64,000 bases of DNA from Halomonas organivorans (GCF_014192055.1 NZ_JACHXM010000005.1:39935-103934); one strand, 5' to 3'; shown: positions 9,034 to 19,560, numbered from the stretch's first letter. Program-made: numbers and translations. The notes: generated by a model from the letters alone, not told the origin.

Positions 9034-9692
9034 GTGGCCTCCAGCAGATAGCCCAGGCCGCGCACGGTGCGCAGGGCCACATCGCTGCTTGCCAGGCGCT
9101 TGCGCAGGCGATGGACGTAGACCTCGATGGCATTGTCGCCCATGGGCTCGCCCTGGAAGGCCTCCTCGGCGAGTCGCGTCTTGTCCACCGGTTCGCCCGC
9201 GTGGCGCATCAGGCACGCCAGCAGGCGCTGTTCCCGCGGCGGCAGGGCCAGGGGTTCGTCCTCCAGGCTGAAGCGCTGGGCCGGGGCATCGAACACCAGC
9301 GAGCCGACCTTGAGGGGCTGGCCGCGCTCACTGCGCCGCAGCAGGGCGCGCACCCGGGCCTCGAGCTCGTCGAGGGCGAAGGGTTTGGCCAGGTAGTCGT
9401 CGGCGCCCAGGTCGAGCCCGCGCACGCGGTCCTCCACCGCGCCGCGGGCGGTCAGGATCAGCACCGGCGTATCGCGGTCGTGACGGCGCAGGGTCTCGAG
9501 CACTTCCAGGCCGCTGCAGCCGGGCAGGTTCAGGTCCAGCAGTACCAGGGCGATGCCATGATCGGCCCGGTCCAGGCGGGTTCTGGCTGCCAGGCCGTCG
9601 GCCAGGTGCTCGACCTCGTGACGCTCCAGCGCCAGGGTGTCCACCAGCGTTTCCGCCAGCAAGCGGTCGTCCTCCACCAGCAGCAGCGTCAT
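9030..9692 (-). CDS. OmpR-type response regulator (TctD-like)
   Basis: 220-residue DNA-binding regulator. The receiver domain has the acidic pair EDD (residues 7-9), phospho-acceptor Asp53 in LLDLNLPG and the conserved Lys in LAKPF. The winged-helix effector ends VHRLRKRLASSDVALRTVRGLGYLL. The ATG at 9692 is preferred; a GTG at 9698 overlapping the IclR stop is an alternative that adds two residues. It is the partner of the adjacent kinase. The likely target is the divergent tctCBA promoter (inference from context). Confidence 0.92.
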   Translation of the reverse strand: MTLLLVEDDRLLAETLVDTLALERHEVEHLADGLAARTRLDRADHGIALVLLDLNLPGCSGLEVLETLRRHDRDTPVLILTARGAVEDRVRGLDLGADDYLAKPFALDELEARVRALLRRSERGQPLKVGSLVFDAPAQRFSLEDEPLALPPREQRLLACLMRHAGEPVDKTRLAEEAFQGEPMGDNAIEVYVHRLRKRLASSDVALRTVRGLGYLLEAT

Positions 9693-9694
9693 GG

Positions 9695-10297
9695 TCACGG
9701 CTCCTCGGTTTCCGGGGCTTCGTCGAGGGCTGCCCTGGCCGCCTCCAGGGCCCGTCGCGCGTTGTCGGTGGACAGGCGTCCGGCGGGACCGGACAGCGAC
9801 AGCCACAGCGGCGGCTCCCCGGGGCCGGTGGGCAGTGCCACGCAGGTCATGCTTCCCCCCGGCAGGAGGGGGCGGGGATCGTCGTCGCGCTTGACCGGCC
9901 AGCGGCTGCCAGGGCGCAGGTCATGGCGCAGGCTGGCTTCCGGCAGGGCGGTCAGCCGGCATTCCGCCTCGCCCGCGTGGCTCGCCAGCAGCGCGGCGGT
10001 TTCGCCGGTCTCGGCGGCCAGCCGGTCCAGCCAGGGCTGCACGCGTGCCGCCAGATGGCGTGAGGGTGCGTGGCGGCGCGCCAGGCGTACCGGGCTGCCG
10101 CCCAGACGCCAGCGCCCGTCCTCGCCGCGCTGCACGTAATCGAAGCGGGCCAGCGAGCCCAGCAGTCGCAGCAGGGTGCTCTTGTAGAAACCGGTGGCCT
10201 CGGCGAGTTCTGCCAGGGCGAAGGCGTCGCGTGGAGAATCGAAGACCTCGAGCACGGTCAGCGCGCGCTCCACGGCCTCGACACGGTCCTGGGCCAT
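9695..10297 (-). CDS. Short IclR-family transcriptional regulator
   Basis: 200-residue protein starting with an IclR winged helix-turn-helix (AVERALTVLEVF, ELAEATGFYKSTLLRLLGSL, Y-V-Q-R wing). The C-terminal effector region is shorter and more divergent than the usual family total of about 250 residues, so ligand binding may be altered. It is the first gene of the operon with the response regulator, kinase and binding protein, its stop abutting the regulator start. This pairing of an IclR protein with a two-component system suggests layered control of the divergent transporter. Confidence 0.82.
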   Translation of the reverse strand: MAQDRVEAVERALTVLEVFDSPRDAFALAELAEATGFYKSTLLRLLGSLARFDYVQRGEDGRWRLGGSPVRLARRHAPSRHLAARVQPWLDRLAAETGETAALLASHAGEAECRLTALPEASLRHDLRPGSRWPVKRDDDPRPLLPGGSMTCVALPTGPGEPPLWLSLSGPAGRLSTDNARRALEAARAALDEAPETEEP

Positions 10298-10497
10298 CTA
10301 TCCTTACCTCAGTGACATGGGCGTCGCCGGTCTGCAACTTTGGTCGCAATCCGGCCCTTGGGCATTGACCCTCGACGAGCGGATGCCTAACTTTCTGCTC
10401 CAGGGAATGATGTTCTGCCTTACAGAATTGTAAGCCAGCCGTCAGCTTCCGACAAGTCCATCCCGATCCTTATCGAATTGCAGAGGGGACGATAACA

Positions 10498-11487
10498 ATG
10501 TCCATCAGAACGCCGCTCACACTGATCGCCGTCGCCGCCGTTACCGTCAGCGCCGGTTCCGCCATGGCCTTCGAGCCGGAAGGCAAGGTCGAGTGCATCG
10601 CGCCCGCCGATCCGGGCGGCGGCTGGGATTTCACCTGCCGCAGCGTGGGCAATGTCCTGGAGGCGCTGGACCTGGTGCCGGCCAGCGTGCAGACCATCAA
10701 CATGGCGGGTGCCGGCGGTGGCGTGGCCTATGCCCACACCGTCAGCAAGCGTGCCGGCGACGACCAGCTGCTGGTGGCCGCGTCCACCGCCACCACTACG
10801 CGCCTGGCCCAGGGCCAGTTCCCGGGGATGACCGCGGACATGGTCAACTGGGTCGGCGCCCTGGGCGCCGACTATGGCGTCATCGCCGTGGCCAGCGACT
10901 CCGACTACGACGACCTGCCGGAGTTGATGGAGGCCTTGAAGGAGGATCCGCGCAGCGTCAAGTTCGCCGGCGGCAGCGCCAAGGGCGGCTGGGATCATCT
11001 CAAGGTGCTGATCGCCGCCAAGGAGGCCGGTGTCGAGAACCTGCCGCGTATTCCCTACCTGTCGTACAACAACGGCGGCGAGGCCATGACCCAGGTGGTA
11101 GGCGGGCACGTCGACGCCTTCACCGGCGATATCACCGAGGCCCAGGGCTTCATGGAATCGGGCGACCTGCGGGTGCTGGCGGTGCTGTCCGAAGAGCGCC
11201 TGCCGGGCGAGTTCAGCGACATTCCCACCGCCCGTGAGCAGGGCATCGATGCCATCGGCCCCAACTGGCGCGGCTTCTACATGCCGGCGGACATCTCCGA
11301 CGACGCCAAGCAGTACTGGATCGACGCCATGGACACCGTCTACGAGAGCCAGGAGTGGAAGGACGTCATGACCAGCAACGGCCTGATGCCGTTCCACATG
11401 AGCGCCGGTGAGTTCGAGCAGTTCGTCACCGACCAGATCGCCGACATTCAGCAACTCTCGCAAGACATCGGGCTGATCCAGCAATGA
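10498..11487 (+). CDS. tctC: Tripartite tricarboxylate transporter substrate-binding protein
   Basis: Periplasmic receptor (329 aa) of a TTT system. The signal peptide ends near AMA-FEPEG. The mature protein has the TctC pattern (APADPGGGWDFTCRSVG, NMAGAGGGVAY and GGSAKGGWDHL), with binding loops rich in Gly and Ser. It overlaps tctB by 4 nt and is divergent from the IclR/two-component operon across a 200-bp promoter region. The real ligand (citrate or another carboxylate) is not fixed by sequence. Confidence 0.93.
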   Translation: MSIRTPLTLIAVAAVTVSAGSAMAFEPEGKVECIAPADPGGGWDFTCRSVGNVLEALDLVPASVQTINMAGAGGGVAYAHTVSKRAGDDQLLVAASTATTTRLAQGQFPGMTADMVNWVGALGADYGVIAVASDSDYDDLPELMEALKEDPRSVKFAGGSAKGGWDHLKVLIAAKEAGVENLPRIPYLSYNNGGEAMTQVVGGHVDAFTGDITEAQGFMESGDLRVLAVLSEERLPGEFSDIPTAREQGIDAIGPNWRGFYMPADISDDAKQYWIDAMDTVYESQEWKDVMTSNGLMPFHMSAGEFEQFVTDQIADIQQLSQDIGLIQQ

Positions 11488-11936
11488 CCTTCAACGACCG
11501 CATCTTCGGGGTGCTGTTGATCGTCCTGGCCGTCGCGTACGGCTGGGGCGCCACCCAGTTTCCCGAACCGTTCGGCGGGGCCGAGGGTGTCGGCCCCGAA
11601 ACCTTTCCCTATCTGCTGGCCGCGGTGCTGGCGGTGTCGAGCCTCTACCTGATCGTGCGGCCCGATCCCGATAACGCCTGGCCGTGGAGCCGCACGGGCG
11701 TCGAACTGCTGATCGCCGTGGCGGTGCTGATCGTCTACACCATGCTGCTGCAGCCGCTGGGCTTCATCCTCAGCACCTTGCTGGCAGTGGGCACGCTGTG
11801 CTGGCGCATGGGCGCCACCCCGATCAAGGCCTACGTCACCGGCGGCGTCGCCGGCGTGGTGGTGTTCCTGGTGTTCAACTTCGCCCTCGATCTGGCCCTG
11901 CCGCTGGGGCTGCTGTCCTTCCTGGAGGTGAACTGA
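11484..11936 (+). CDS. tctB: Tripartite tricarboxylate transporter small membrane subunit
   Basis: 150-residue protein with four hydrophobic segments, the small membrane component of a TTT transporter. The N-terminal TM is followed by the family segment FGGAEGVGPETFPYLLAAVL, and two closely spaced helices occupy the C-terminal half. It is encoded between tctC and tctA with overlaps at both ends (ATGA-type at 11484 and TGATG at 11934), so the three subunits are translationally coupled. Confidence 0.92.
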   Translation: MTFNDRIFGVLLIVLAVAYGWGATQFPEPFGGAEGVGPETFPYLLAAVLAVSSLYLIVRPDPDNAWPWSRTGVELLIAVAVLIVYTMLLQPLGFILSTLLAVGTLCWRMGATPIKAYVTGGVAGVVVFLVFNFALDLALPLGLLSFLEVN

Positions 11937-13462
11937 TGGAAACCCTGGGTTACCTGATCGACGGCTTCGGCGTGGCGCTGGCGCCGCACAACCTGATGTT
12001 CGCCCTGCTGGGGGCCTTCCTCGGCACCCTGATCGGGGCGCTGCCGGGGCTCGGCCCGGCCAACGGCGTGGCGATCCTTATCCCGCTGGCCTTCTCGCTG
12101 GGGCTGCGCCCGGAAACCGCGCTGATCATGCTCACCGCGGTCTATGCCGGGGCCATGTACGGCGGGCGCATCTCCTCGATCCTGCTCAATATTCCCGGCG
12201 ACGAGCCGGCCATGATGACCTGCCTGGACGGCTATCCGATGGCCAGGAAGGGCAAGGCCGCCGAGGCATTGGCGATCTCCGCCGTGGCCTCCTTCATCGG
12301 TAGCCTGATCGCCACCGTGGGGCTGATCCTGCTGGCACCGGTCCTGGCCGACTTCGCGCTGACCTTCGGTCCGGCCGAGTATTTCGCGCTGTTCCTGCTG
12401 GCCTTCGCCACCCTCGGCGGGATCACCGGCAAGAACCCCATGAAGACGGTGGTGGCCGCGGCCATCGGCCTGATGATCGCCACCGTGGGCATCGACAACA
12501 CTGGGGTGCAGCGCTACACCTTCGGCGTGCTGGAGCTCTACGAGGGGGTCGACTTCATCATCGCCATCGTCGGCCTGTTCGCCATCTCCGAGCTGCTGTT
12601 CTTCATCGAGGAGAAGGCCGGCGGCGGCAAGGAGAAGATGACCGTCAACAAGCTGTCGCTCACGTGGGCCGACATCCGGGCCATCCTGCCGTCGAGCATC
12701 CGCGGCGGCATCCTCGGCTTTGTCGCGGGGGTGCTCCCCGGGGCTGGGGCGTCGCTGGGCAGCTTCATCGGCTACACCCTCGAGAAGAAGGTGGTGGGCA
12801 GCAAGGGCACCTTCGGCGAGGGTGACCCGCGCGGCGTTGCCGCCCCCGAGGCCGGCAACAATGGCGCCTCCTCCGGCGCGCTGGTGCCGATGCTGACGCT
12901 CGGCGTGCCGGGCAGCGGCACCACCGCGGTGCTGCTGGCGCTGCTGATCTCGTTGAACATCACCCCCGGACCGCTGATGTTCACCCAGAACGCCGATATC
13001 GTCTGGGGCGTGATCGCCGCGCTGCTGATCGGCAACTTCCTGTTGCTGGTGCTGAACATCCCGCTGGTGGGTATCTTCGTCAAGCTGCTCTCGGTGCCGC
13101 CGAAGTACCTGCTGCCGATCGTCACCATGGTCGCCTTCGTCGGCATCTACTCGATCAGCAACTCGGCCTTCGACCTGTACTTCATGGTGGCCTTCGGCGT
13201 AGCGGGCTACATCTTCCGCAAGTTGGAGATCCCGCTGGTGCCGATCATCCTCGGCCTGCTGCTGGGGCCGGAGATGGAGAAGAACCTGCGCCACGCCCTG
13301 GACATCTCCGACGGCAACTGGACCATCCTGTGGGACAGCGGCCTGGCCATCGGCCTGTGGGTGTTCGCCGGCCTGGGACTGATCCTGCCCTACATCGTCG
13401 GCCCGCTGCTGCGTCGGCGCATGAAAGTCCAGACCGGCACGGGCGGTCCCGAGGGCGACTGA
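11936..13462 (+). CDS. tctA: Tripartite tricarboxylate transporter large membrane subunit
   Basis: 508-residue, roughly 12-TM permease that performs ion-coupled transport for the TTT system. Family motifs are clear: GTLIGALPGLGPANGVAILIP near the N-terminus, the TAVYAGAMYGGRISSILLNIPGD block, and the second repeat GVLPGAGASLGSF with a further GNNGA/TLGVPGSGTTAVLL segment. The ATG at 11936 overlaps the tctB stop and is preceded by GGAGG. It is the last gene of the operon and is followed by a strong terminator. Confidence 0.95.
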   Translation: METLGYLIDGFGVALAPHNLMFALLGAFLGTLIGALPGLGPANGVAILIPLAFSLGLRPETALIMLTAVYAGAMYGGRISSILLNIPGDEPAMMTCLDGYPMARKGKAAEALAISAVASFIGSLIATVGLILLAPVLADFALTFGPAEYFALFLLAFATLGGITGKNPMKTVVAAAIGLMIATVGIDNTGVQRYTFGVLELYEGVDFIIAIVGLFAISELLFFIEEKAGGGKEKMTVNKLSLTWADIRAILPSSIRGGILGFVAGVLPGAGASLGSFIGYTLEKKVVGSKGTFGEGDPRGVAAPEAGNNGASSGALVPMLTLGVPGSGTTAVLLALLISLNITPGPLMFTQNADIVWGVIAALLIGNFLLLVLNIPLVGIFVKLLSVPPKYLLPIVTMVAFVGIYSISNSAFDLYFMVAFGVAGYIFRKLEIPLVPIILGLLLGPEMEKNLRHALDISDGNWTILWDSGLAIGLWVFAGLGLILPYIVGPLLRRRMKVQTGTGGPEGD

Positions 13463-13491
13463 GCCTCTCGCGGCCAGTCTGCACCACTCGA

Positions 13492-13525
13492 CGGGGGCGT
13501 CGGCATGGGCCGACGCCCCCGTTTC
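13492..13525 (+). terminator. Terminator after tctA
   Basis: A 12-bp GC stem (13492-13503 with 13510-13521) with a 6-nt loop and a short TTTCGT tail. Confidence 0.8.
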
Positions 13526-13540
13526 GTGCTGGCCCTCATC

Positions 13541-13570
13541 TGGTGCAAGGTCGCGTCGTCGGTTGCACCA
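13541..13570 (+). promoter_or_regulatory. Inverted TGGTGCAA / TTGCACCA half-sites upstream of urtA
   Basis: Two perfect inverse copies of an NtrC-like half-site, TGGTGCAA (13541-13548) and TTGCACCA (13563-13570), lie about 90-115 bp before the sigma-54-type promoter. Classical NtrC sites have the halves in the opposite order with about five bases between them, so assignment as an NtrC enhancer is tentative. Confidence 0.35.
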
Positions 13571-13654
13571 AAGGGGCACGTCGGAGGATATCGATGGCAA
13601 GTAATGCGTGTTTAATGCGTTGTTAATAAAGAAATAAAAAGATCTTGTGCGATT

Positions 13655-13671
13655 CTGGCGCGTCCCTTGCA
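13655..13671 (+). promoter_or_regulatory. Candidate sigma-54 promoter of urtABCDE
   Basis: CTGGCGCGTCCCTTGCA matches the sigma-54 consensus (TGGCACG-N4-TTGCW) at all but one fixed position, with exact -24/-12 spacing. It lies 78 bp upstream of the urtA start in an AT-rich region. Urea uptake genes are commonly NtrC/sigma-54 controlled. Confidence 0.7.
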
Positions 13672-13748
13672 AAAGGCTAGGGGCAGGGTGTTGCCCGGTG
13701 CACACCGTTGCCATCCATAACAACGATCCGGATCGCAAGGAGATCACC

Positions 13749-15068
13749 ATGACCACACGTCGTTTTGCCATGCCCGCCCGCTGGTGGGCTGTGCCGCTGT
13801 TGAGCCTCGCCGTTACCGCGCCGGCATTCGCCGATGATGAACCGATCAAGGTCGGGATACTGCACTCGCTCTCCGGCACCATGGCCATCAGCGAGTCGAC
13901 GCTCAAGGACACCATGCTGATGCTGATCGAGCAGCAGAACGACGCGGGTGGCCTGCTGGGCCGCGAGCTCGAGCCGGTGGTGGTCGACCCGGCCTCCGAC
14001 TGGCCGCTGTTCGCCGAGAAGGCCCGCGAGCTGCTGGCCCAGGACGAGGTGGACGTGATCTTCGGCAACTGGACCTCGGTGTCGCGCAAGTCGGTGCTGC
14101 CGGTGGTCGAGGAACTCAATGGCCTGCTGTTCTATCCGGTGCAGTATGAAGGCGAGGAGTCGTCGGAGAACGTCTTCTATACCGGGGCGGCGCCCAACCA
14201 GCAGGCGATTCCGGCGGTCGACTACCTGATGAACCAGGTGGGCGTGGAGCGCTGGGTGCTGGCCGGCACCGACTATGTCTATCCGCGCACTACCAACAAG
14301 ATCCTCGAGGCCTATCTCAAGGACCATGGCGTGGCCGACGACGACATCATGGTCAACTACACTCCCTTCGGTCATTCCGACTGGCAGAACATCGTCTCCG
14401 ACATCAAGGACTTCGGCAGCCAGGGCAAGAAGACCGCGGTGGTCTCGACCATCAACGGCGACGCCAACGTGCCGTTCTACCGCGAGCTGGGCAACCAGGG
14501 CATCGACGCCGCGGACATCCCGGTGGTGGCCTTTTCGGTGGGCGAGCAGGAGCTCTCCGGCATCGACACTGCGCCGCTGGTCGGCCATCTGGCGGCCTGG
14601 AACTACTTCATGAGCGTCGATACCGACGCCAACTACGACTTCATCGACGACTGGATCGACTACACCGGCGACGAGATGGCGGTCACCAACGACCCGATGG
14701 AGGCCCACTACATCGGCTTCAACATGTGGGCCGAGGCCGTGCGCAAGGCCGGCACCACCGAGGTCGATGCGGTCAAGGACGCCATCATCGGCGTGTCCGT
14801 GCCCAACCTGACCGGCGGCTACGCCACCATGATGCCCAACCATCACATCACCAAGCCGGTGCTGATCGGCGAGATCCAGGACAACGGCCAGTTCTCCATC
14901 GTCTGGGAGACCCCGTCCACCGTGGCCGGCGATGCCTGGTCCGACTACCTGCCCGGCTCGCGTGACCTGATCAGCGACTGGCGCGCGCCGATGCGCTGCG
15001 GCAACTACAACGTCGTCGAAGGGCGCTGCGGCGGCGGTGCCGACGCCGAGGTGGCCTCGGCCGAATGA
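13749..15068 (+). CDS. urtA: Urea ABC transporter substrate-binding protein
   Basis: Periplasmic urea receptor (439 aa) of the high-affinity UrtABCDE importer. The signal peptide is at residues 1-29 (ending PAFA-DD). The mature part begins IKVGILHSLSGTMAISE, the Leu/Ile/Val-binding-like fold with urea-specific features (FGNWTSVSRKSVLPVVEE, LFYPVQYEGEE, NHHITKPVLIGEI). The start is set by AAGGAG 6 nt upstream of the ATG; the longer reading frame to 13647 covers the promoter. First gene of a five-gene operon next to the urease genes. Confidence 0.96.
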   Translation: MTTRRFAMPARWWAVPLLSLAVTAPAFADDEPIKVGILHSLSGTMAISESTLKDTMLMLIEQQNDAGGLLGRELEPVVVDPASDWPLFAEKARELLAQDEVDVIFGNWTSVSRKSVLPVVEELNGLLFYPVQYEGEESSENVFYTGAAPNQQAIPAVDYLMNQVGVERWVLAGTDYVYPRTTNKILEAYLKDHGVADDDIMVNYTPFGHSDWQNIVSDIKDFGSQGKKTAVVSTINGDANVPFYRELGNQGIDAADIPVVAFSVGEQELSGIDTAPLVGHLAAWNYFMSVDTDANYDFIDDWIDYTGDEMAVTNDPMEAHYIGFNMWAEAVRKAGTTEVDAVKDAIIGVSVPNLTGGYATMMPNHHITKPVLIGEIQDNGQFSIVWETPSTVAGDAWSDYLPGSRDLISDWRAPMRCGNYNVVEGRCGGGADAEVASAE

Positions 15069-15141
15069 GCCGCTCCCCGGGTCGCGGTCGCGGCCCGGGG
15101 ACTTTTCCTCCAATGTTTCTCCCTACTGACAGGACATGGTC

Positions 15142-16746
15142 ATGAGGACGATTCGCTCCCTCGTGCAGGGGCTGCTGTGCCTGATCGTCGTCTCGCTCGC
15201 CGCGCCGGCCGCCCTGGCCGCCCCCGAGGACGACGGCCGGGCGCTGCTCGAGGCTCTCGACACCGATTCCTACGCCGCCAAGGGCGAGGCCGTGGCGGCC
15301 ATCGCCGAGAGCGGCCATCCACAGAGCCGCGCCTGGCTCGAGGCGCTGCTCGACGGCAAGCTGCAGCGCCAGGAAGACAGCGGCCGCTTCGTGGTGGTGC
15401 TCGCCAATCGCGGCCGCCACTGGCCGGTGCGTGATGCGCTGAGCGACGAGGATCTCGGCGAGATGTCGCGCCGCGAGCTGGATCGCATCGGCATCAACAA
15501 CGCGCTGCGCGGCCAGCTGCAGAACACCCTGGCGCTGCTCGACCTGCGCGCCCCGGACGTCTCGGCGCGCCGCGAGGCGGCCCGGGACCTGCTCGGCGAG
15601 GTGAGCTCGGCGATGGTCGAGCCGCTGACGGCCCTGGTGGAGGGCGAGGCCGACGAAGAGGTGCGCCGGTTGCTGAACCAGGCCATCGCCATCCGGCGCC
15701 TGGAGCGGGGCGATGTCGAGGCGGTGGAGGCGCTGTCCGGCAGCCTGAATGCTTCGGTGCGCTCGGCGCTCAGCGCCGCCGCCCGCAGTGACGACGCGGC
15801 CCTGGCCGAGGCCGCCACCCAGGCACTGGCCGGCATCGAGCAGAAGCAGAAGCTGAATGACGGCATCCAGACGCTGTATTTCGGCCTGTCGCTCGGCTCG
15901 GTGCTGGTGCTGGCGGCGATCGGCCTGGCCATCACCTTCGGCGTGATGGGCGTGATCAACATGGCCCACGGCGAGCTGATCATGCTCGGCGCCTACACCA
16001 CCTGGGGCATGCAGCAACTGCTGCCGGGCCAGCCGGGCCTGGCGCTGCTGCTGTCGATTCCCGCAGGCTTCCTGGTTGCGGCACTGGCCGGCATCGTCAT
16101 CGAGCGCAGCGTCATCCAGTTCCTCAAGGGCCGGCCGCTGGAGACCCTGCTGGCCACCTTCGGCGTCAGCCTGATCCTCCAGCAGTTGGTGCGCACCCTG
16201 ATCTCGCCGCTCAACCGCACGGTGGTCTCGCCGGAGTGGATGAGTGGCTCGCTGATGATCAACGAGGGCCTGTCGCTGACCCTCAACCGCCTCTTCGTGC
16301 TGGGCTTCGCGCTGCTGGTGTTCGCCGGGCTGATGCTGGTGATGCGCCGCACCCGGCTGGGCCTGGAGGTGCGCGCCGTGACCCAGAACCGCGCCATGGC
16401 GCGCTCGATGGGCATCCGCGCGACGCGGGTCGACATCCTGACCTTCGCGCTGGGCTCCGGCGTGGCGGGCCTCGCCGGTGTGGCGCTGTCCCAGCTCACC
16501 AACGTGGGGCCCAACCTCGGCCAGAACTACATCATCGATTCGTTCATGGTGGTGGTGTTCGGCGGCGTGGGGAACCTCTGGGGCACCCTGGTGGCCGGGC
16601 TCACGCTTGGCGTCATCAACCAGGTGCTCGAGCCTTGGGCCGGCGCCGTGCTGGCCAAGATCCTGGTGCTCGTGTTCATCATCCTTTTCATTCAGAAACG
16701 CCCCCGCGGACTCTTTCCGCAGAAGGGCCGGGCGGCGGAGGGCTGA
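15142..16746 (+). CDS. urtB: Urea ABC transporter permease UrtB
   Basis: 534-residue permease subunit. As is usual for UrtB it has a signal sequence and a soluble N-terminal region of about 240 residues with HEAT-like helices, then a LivH-type membrane domain with about eight TM segments (GVMGVINMAHGELIMLGAY; GLEVRAVTQNRAMARSMGI; VVVFGGVGNLWGT). The ATG at 15142 has AGGA seven bases upstream; the ATG at 15136 is too close to it. It follows urtA by 73 bp. Confidence 0.95.
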   Translation: MRTIRSLVQGLLCLIVVSLAAPAALAAPEDDGRALLEALDTDSYAAKGEAVAAIAESGHPQSRAWLEALLDGKLQRQEDSGRFVVVLANRGRHWPVRDALSDEDLGEMSRRELDRIGINNALRGQLQNTLALLDLRAPDVSARREAARDLLGEVSSAMVEPLTALVEGEADEEVRRLLNQAIAIRRLERGDVEAVEALSGSLNASVRSALSAAARSDDAALAEAATQALAGIEQKQKLNDGIQTLYFGLSLGSVLVLAAIGLAITFGVMGVINMAHGELIMLGAYTTWGMQQLLPGQPGLALLLSIPAGFLVAALAGIVIERSVIQFLKGRPLETLLATFGVSLILQQLVRTLISPLNRTVVSPEWMSGSLMINEGLSLTLNRLFVLGFALLVFAGLMLVMRRTRLGLEVRAVTQNRAMARSMGIRATRVDILTFALGSGVAGLAGVALSQLTNVGPNLGQNYIIDSFMVVVFGGVGNLWGTLVAGLTLGVINQVLEPWAGAVLAKILVLVFIILFIQKRPRGLFPQKGRAAEG

Positions 16747-16749
16747 TCC

Positions 16750-17888
16750 ATGCTGGCTTCGAGATCCTGGCTGTCGCGGCCGTTCCGCGAGCGCTCGACG
16801 CAGATATTCCTCGGCGTGCTGCTGGCCGCACTGGCGGCTGTCACGCTGCTCAACCTGATCGTGCCGGCGGGGCATCCGCTGCACGTCTCGACTTATACCG
16901 TTACCTTGCTCGGCAAGTACCTGAGCTTTGCGCTGCTGGCGGTGGCGCTGGACCTGGTGTGGGGCTATCTCGGCATCCTGAGCCTCGGCCACGGCGCCTT
17001 CTTCGCCCTGGGCGGCTACGCCATGGGCATGTACCTGATGCGCCAGATCGGCGATCGGGGCGTCTATGGCGATCCGGTGCTGCCGGACTTCATGGTGTTT
17101 CTCGACTGGGACAGCCTGCCCTGGTACTGGCACGGCTTCGACATGGCGTGGTTTGCCTTTCTGATGGTGCTGCTGGCGCCGGGGCTGCTGGCGCTGGTGT
17201 TCGGTTTCCTGGCGTTCCGCTCGCGGGTCACCGGGGTCTATCTGTCGATCATCACCCAGGCGCTGACCTTCGCGCTGATGCTGGCCTTCTTCCGCAACGA
17301 GATGGGCTTTGGCGGCAACAACGGCCTGACCGACTTCAAGGAGCTGCTCGGCTTCGACCTGCGCAGCGACGCCACGCGGCTGGGGCTGTTCCTGGCTTCG
17401 GGGCTGGCGCTGGCGCTGGGCTACGTGCTGTGCCGGGCCATCGTCGCCAGCAAGCTGGGGCGCGTCAGCGTGGCCTGCCGCGACGCCGAGGCGCGCACGC
17501 GCTTCCTCGGCTATCGCGTCGAGCGCGTGCAGCTGTTCGTGTTCGTGGTCTCGGCGATGCTGGCCGGCGTGGCGGGGGCGCTCTACGTGCCCCAGGTCGG
17601 CATCATCAATCCCGGCGAGTTCTCGCCGATCTTCTCCATCGAGGTGGTGCTGTGGGTGGCCCTGGGCGGCCGCGGCACGCTCTACGGCGCGGTGATCGGG
17701 GCACTGGTGGTCAACTATGCCAAGACGGTGTTCACCGGGGTGATGCCGGAGGCCTGGCTGTTCGCCCTCGGCGGGCTGTTCGTGGTGGTCACGGTGCTGC
17801 TGCCGAAGGGCGTGGCCGGCCTGCTGGCGTCGCTGCGCCGCCGCCGAGACGACGGCGCCTCCGAGACACCCGCGCAAGGAGCGAGCTC

Positions 17889-17892
<4 letters not shown>
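16750..17892 (+). CDS. urtC: Urea ABC transporter permease UrtC
   Basis: 380-residue LivM-type permease that pairs with UrtB. Visible motifs are DLVWGYLGILSLGHGAFFALGGYAMG, the LxFRSRVTGVYLSIITQAL segment and the cytoplasmic EAA-like loop around RVSVACRDAEARTRFLGY. The start lies 3 bp after the urtB stop. The stop overlaps the urtD start (ATGA). Confidence 0.95.
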
Positions 17893-18730
<838 letters not shown>

Positions 18731-18731
<1 letters not shown>

Positions 18732-19429
18732 TGCTGAGCATTCGCGCACTCGATCAGTACTACGGCGAGAGCCATACCCTGTGGGGCGTCGACCTCGAGG
18801 TGCCGGCCGGGCAGTGCACCTGCGTGATGGGCCGCAACGGGGTAGGCAAGACCACCCTGATGAAGGCGGTGATGGGCGAGGTCGCGGTGGACTCGGGCAG
18901 CCTGCGTTACGCCGACGGCGTGGAGCTGACGCAGCGGCGAGTGGAGGACCGCTCGCGGCTGGGCATCGGCTACGTACCCCAGGGGCGCCAGATCTTCCCG
19001 CTGCTGACCGTGGAGGAGAACCTGCGCACCGGCCTGGCGGCCCGCGGCGACGGGGCGAAGCGCATTCCCGAGCGCATCTATGAGCTGTTCCCGGTGCTCG
19101 CCGAGATGCGCCATCGGCGTGGCGGCGACCTCTCCGGCGGCCAGCAGCAGCAGCTGGCCATCGGCCGAGCCCTGGTGCTGGAACCGAAGCTCTTGATCCT
19201 CGATGAGCCGGGGGAGGGCATCCAGCCCAATATCGTCGCCCAGATCGGCGAGGTGATCCGTCGGTTGATCCGCGAGGATGGCCTGACCGTACTGCTGGTC
19301 GAGCAGAAGCTGCCCTTCGCCCGGCGGTACGCCGACCGTTTCGCGATCCTGGATCGCGGCCGGCCGGTGGCCGAGGGGACGATCGACGCGCTCGACGACG
19401 AGCTGATCAAGACCCACCTGACCGTCTGA
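18731..19429 (+). CDS. urtE: Urea ABC transporter ATPase UrtE
   Basis: 232-residue LivF-type ATPase, last subunit of the urea importer. Walker A GRNGVGKTT, Q-loop in YVPQGRQIFP, signature LSGGQQQQLAIGRAL, Walker B LLILDEPGEGIQPN and an H-loop replaced by Gln in VEQKLPFARR, a Gln that is common in LivF/UrtE proteins. Start codon overlaps the urtD stop. No terminator is visible after it; 282 bp separate it from ureD. Confidence 0.95.
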
Positions 19430-19490
19430 ATGGTGCCGCCGGTCCTGCGCCTGCTGCGCTCTTCGGTCGCGGCAGGCGATTTGCGTCATG

Positions 19491-19560
19491 TTGGTGCGAA
19501 GAGCGTTTTTGCGATCGAGAAAGGTGCATTCACACGCGAAAAACGAGCCTTCCTGGTGCA
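19491..19560 (+). promoter_or_regulatory. Cluster of TGGTGC-type half-sites upstream of ureD
   Basis: TTGGTGCG (19491), AAGGTGCA (19521) and TGGTGCA (19554-19560) lie on the same strand about 75-145 bp before the sigma-54-type promoter. They resemble NtrC half-sites, but full dyads are not seen, so this is a tentative upstream activating region. Confidence 0.35.

Noticed and set aside
11831-14119. Very long open frames on the antisense strand (also 14971-17877 and 3734-5035)
   Set aside because: They lie opposite tctA, urtA-C and the NSS gene, have low-complexity Gln/His/Arg/Gly content typical of GC-rich shadows, and match no family.
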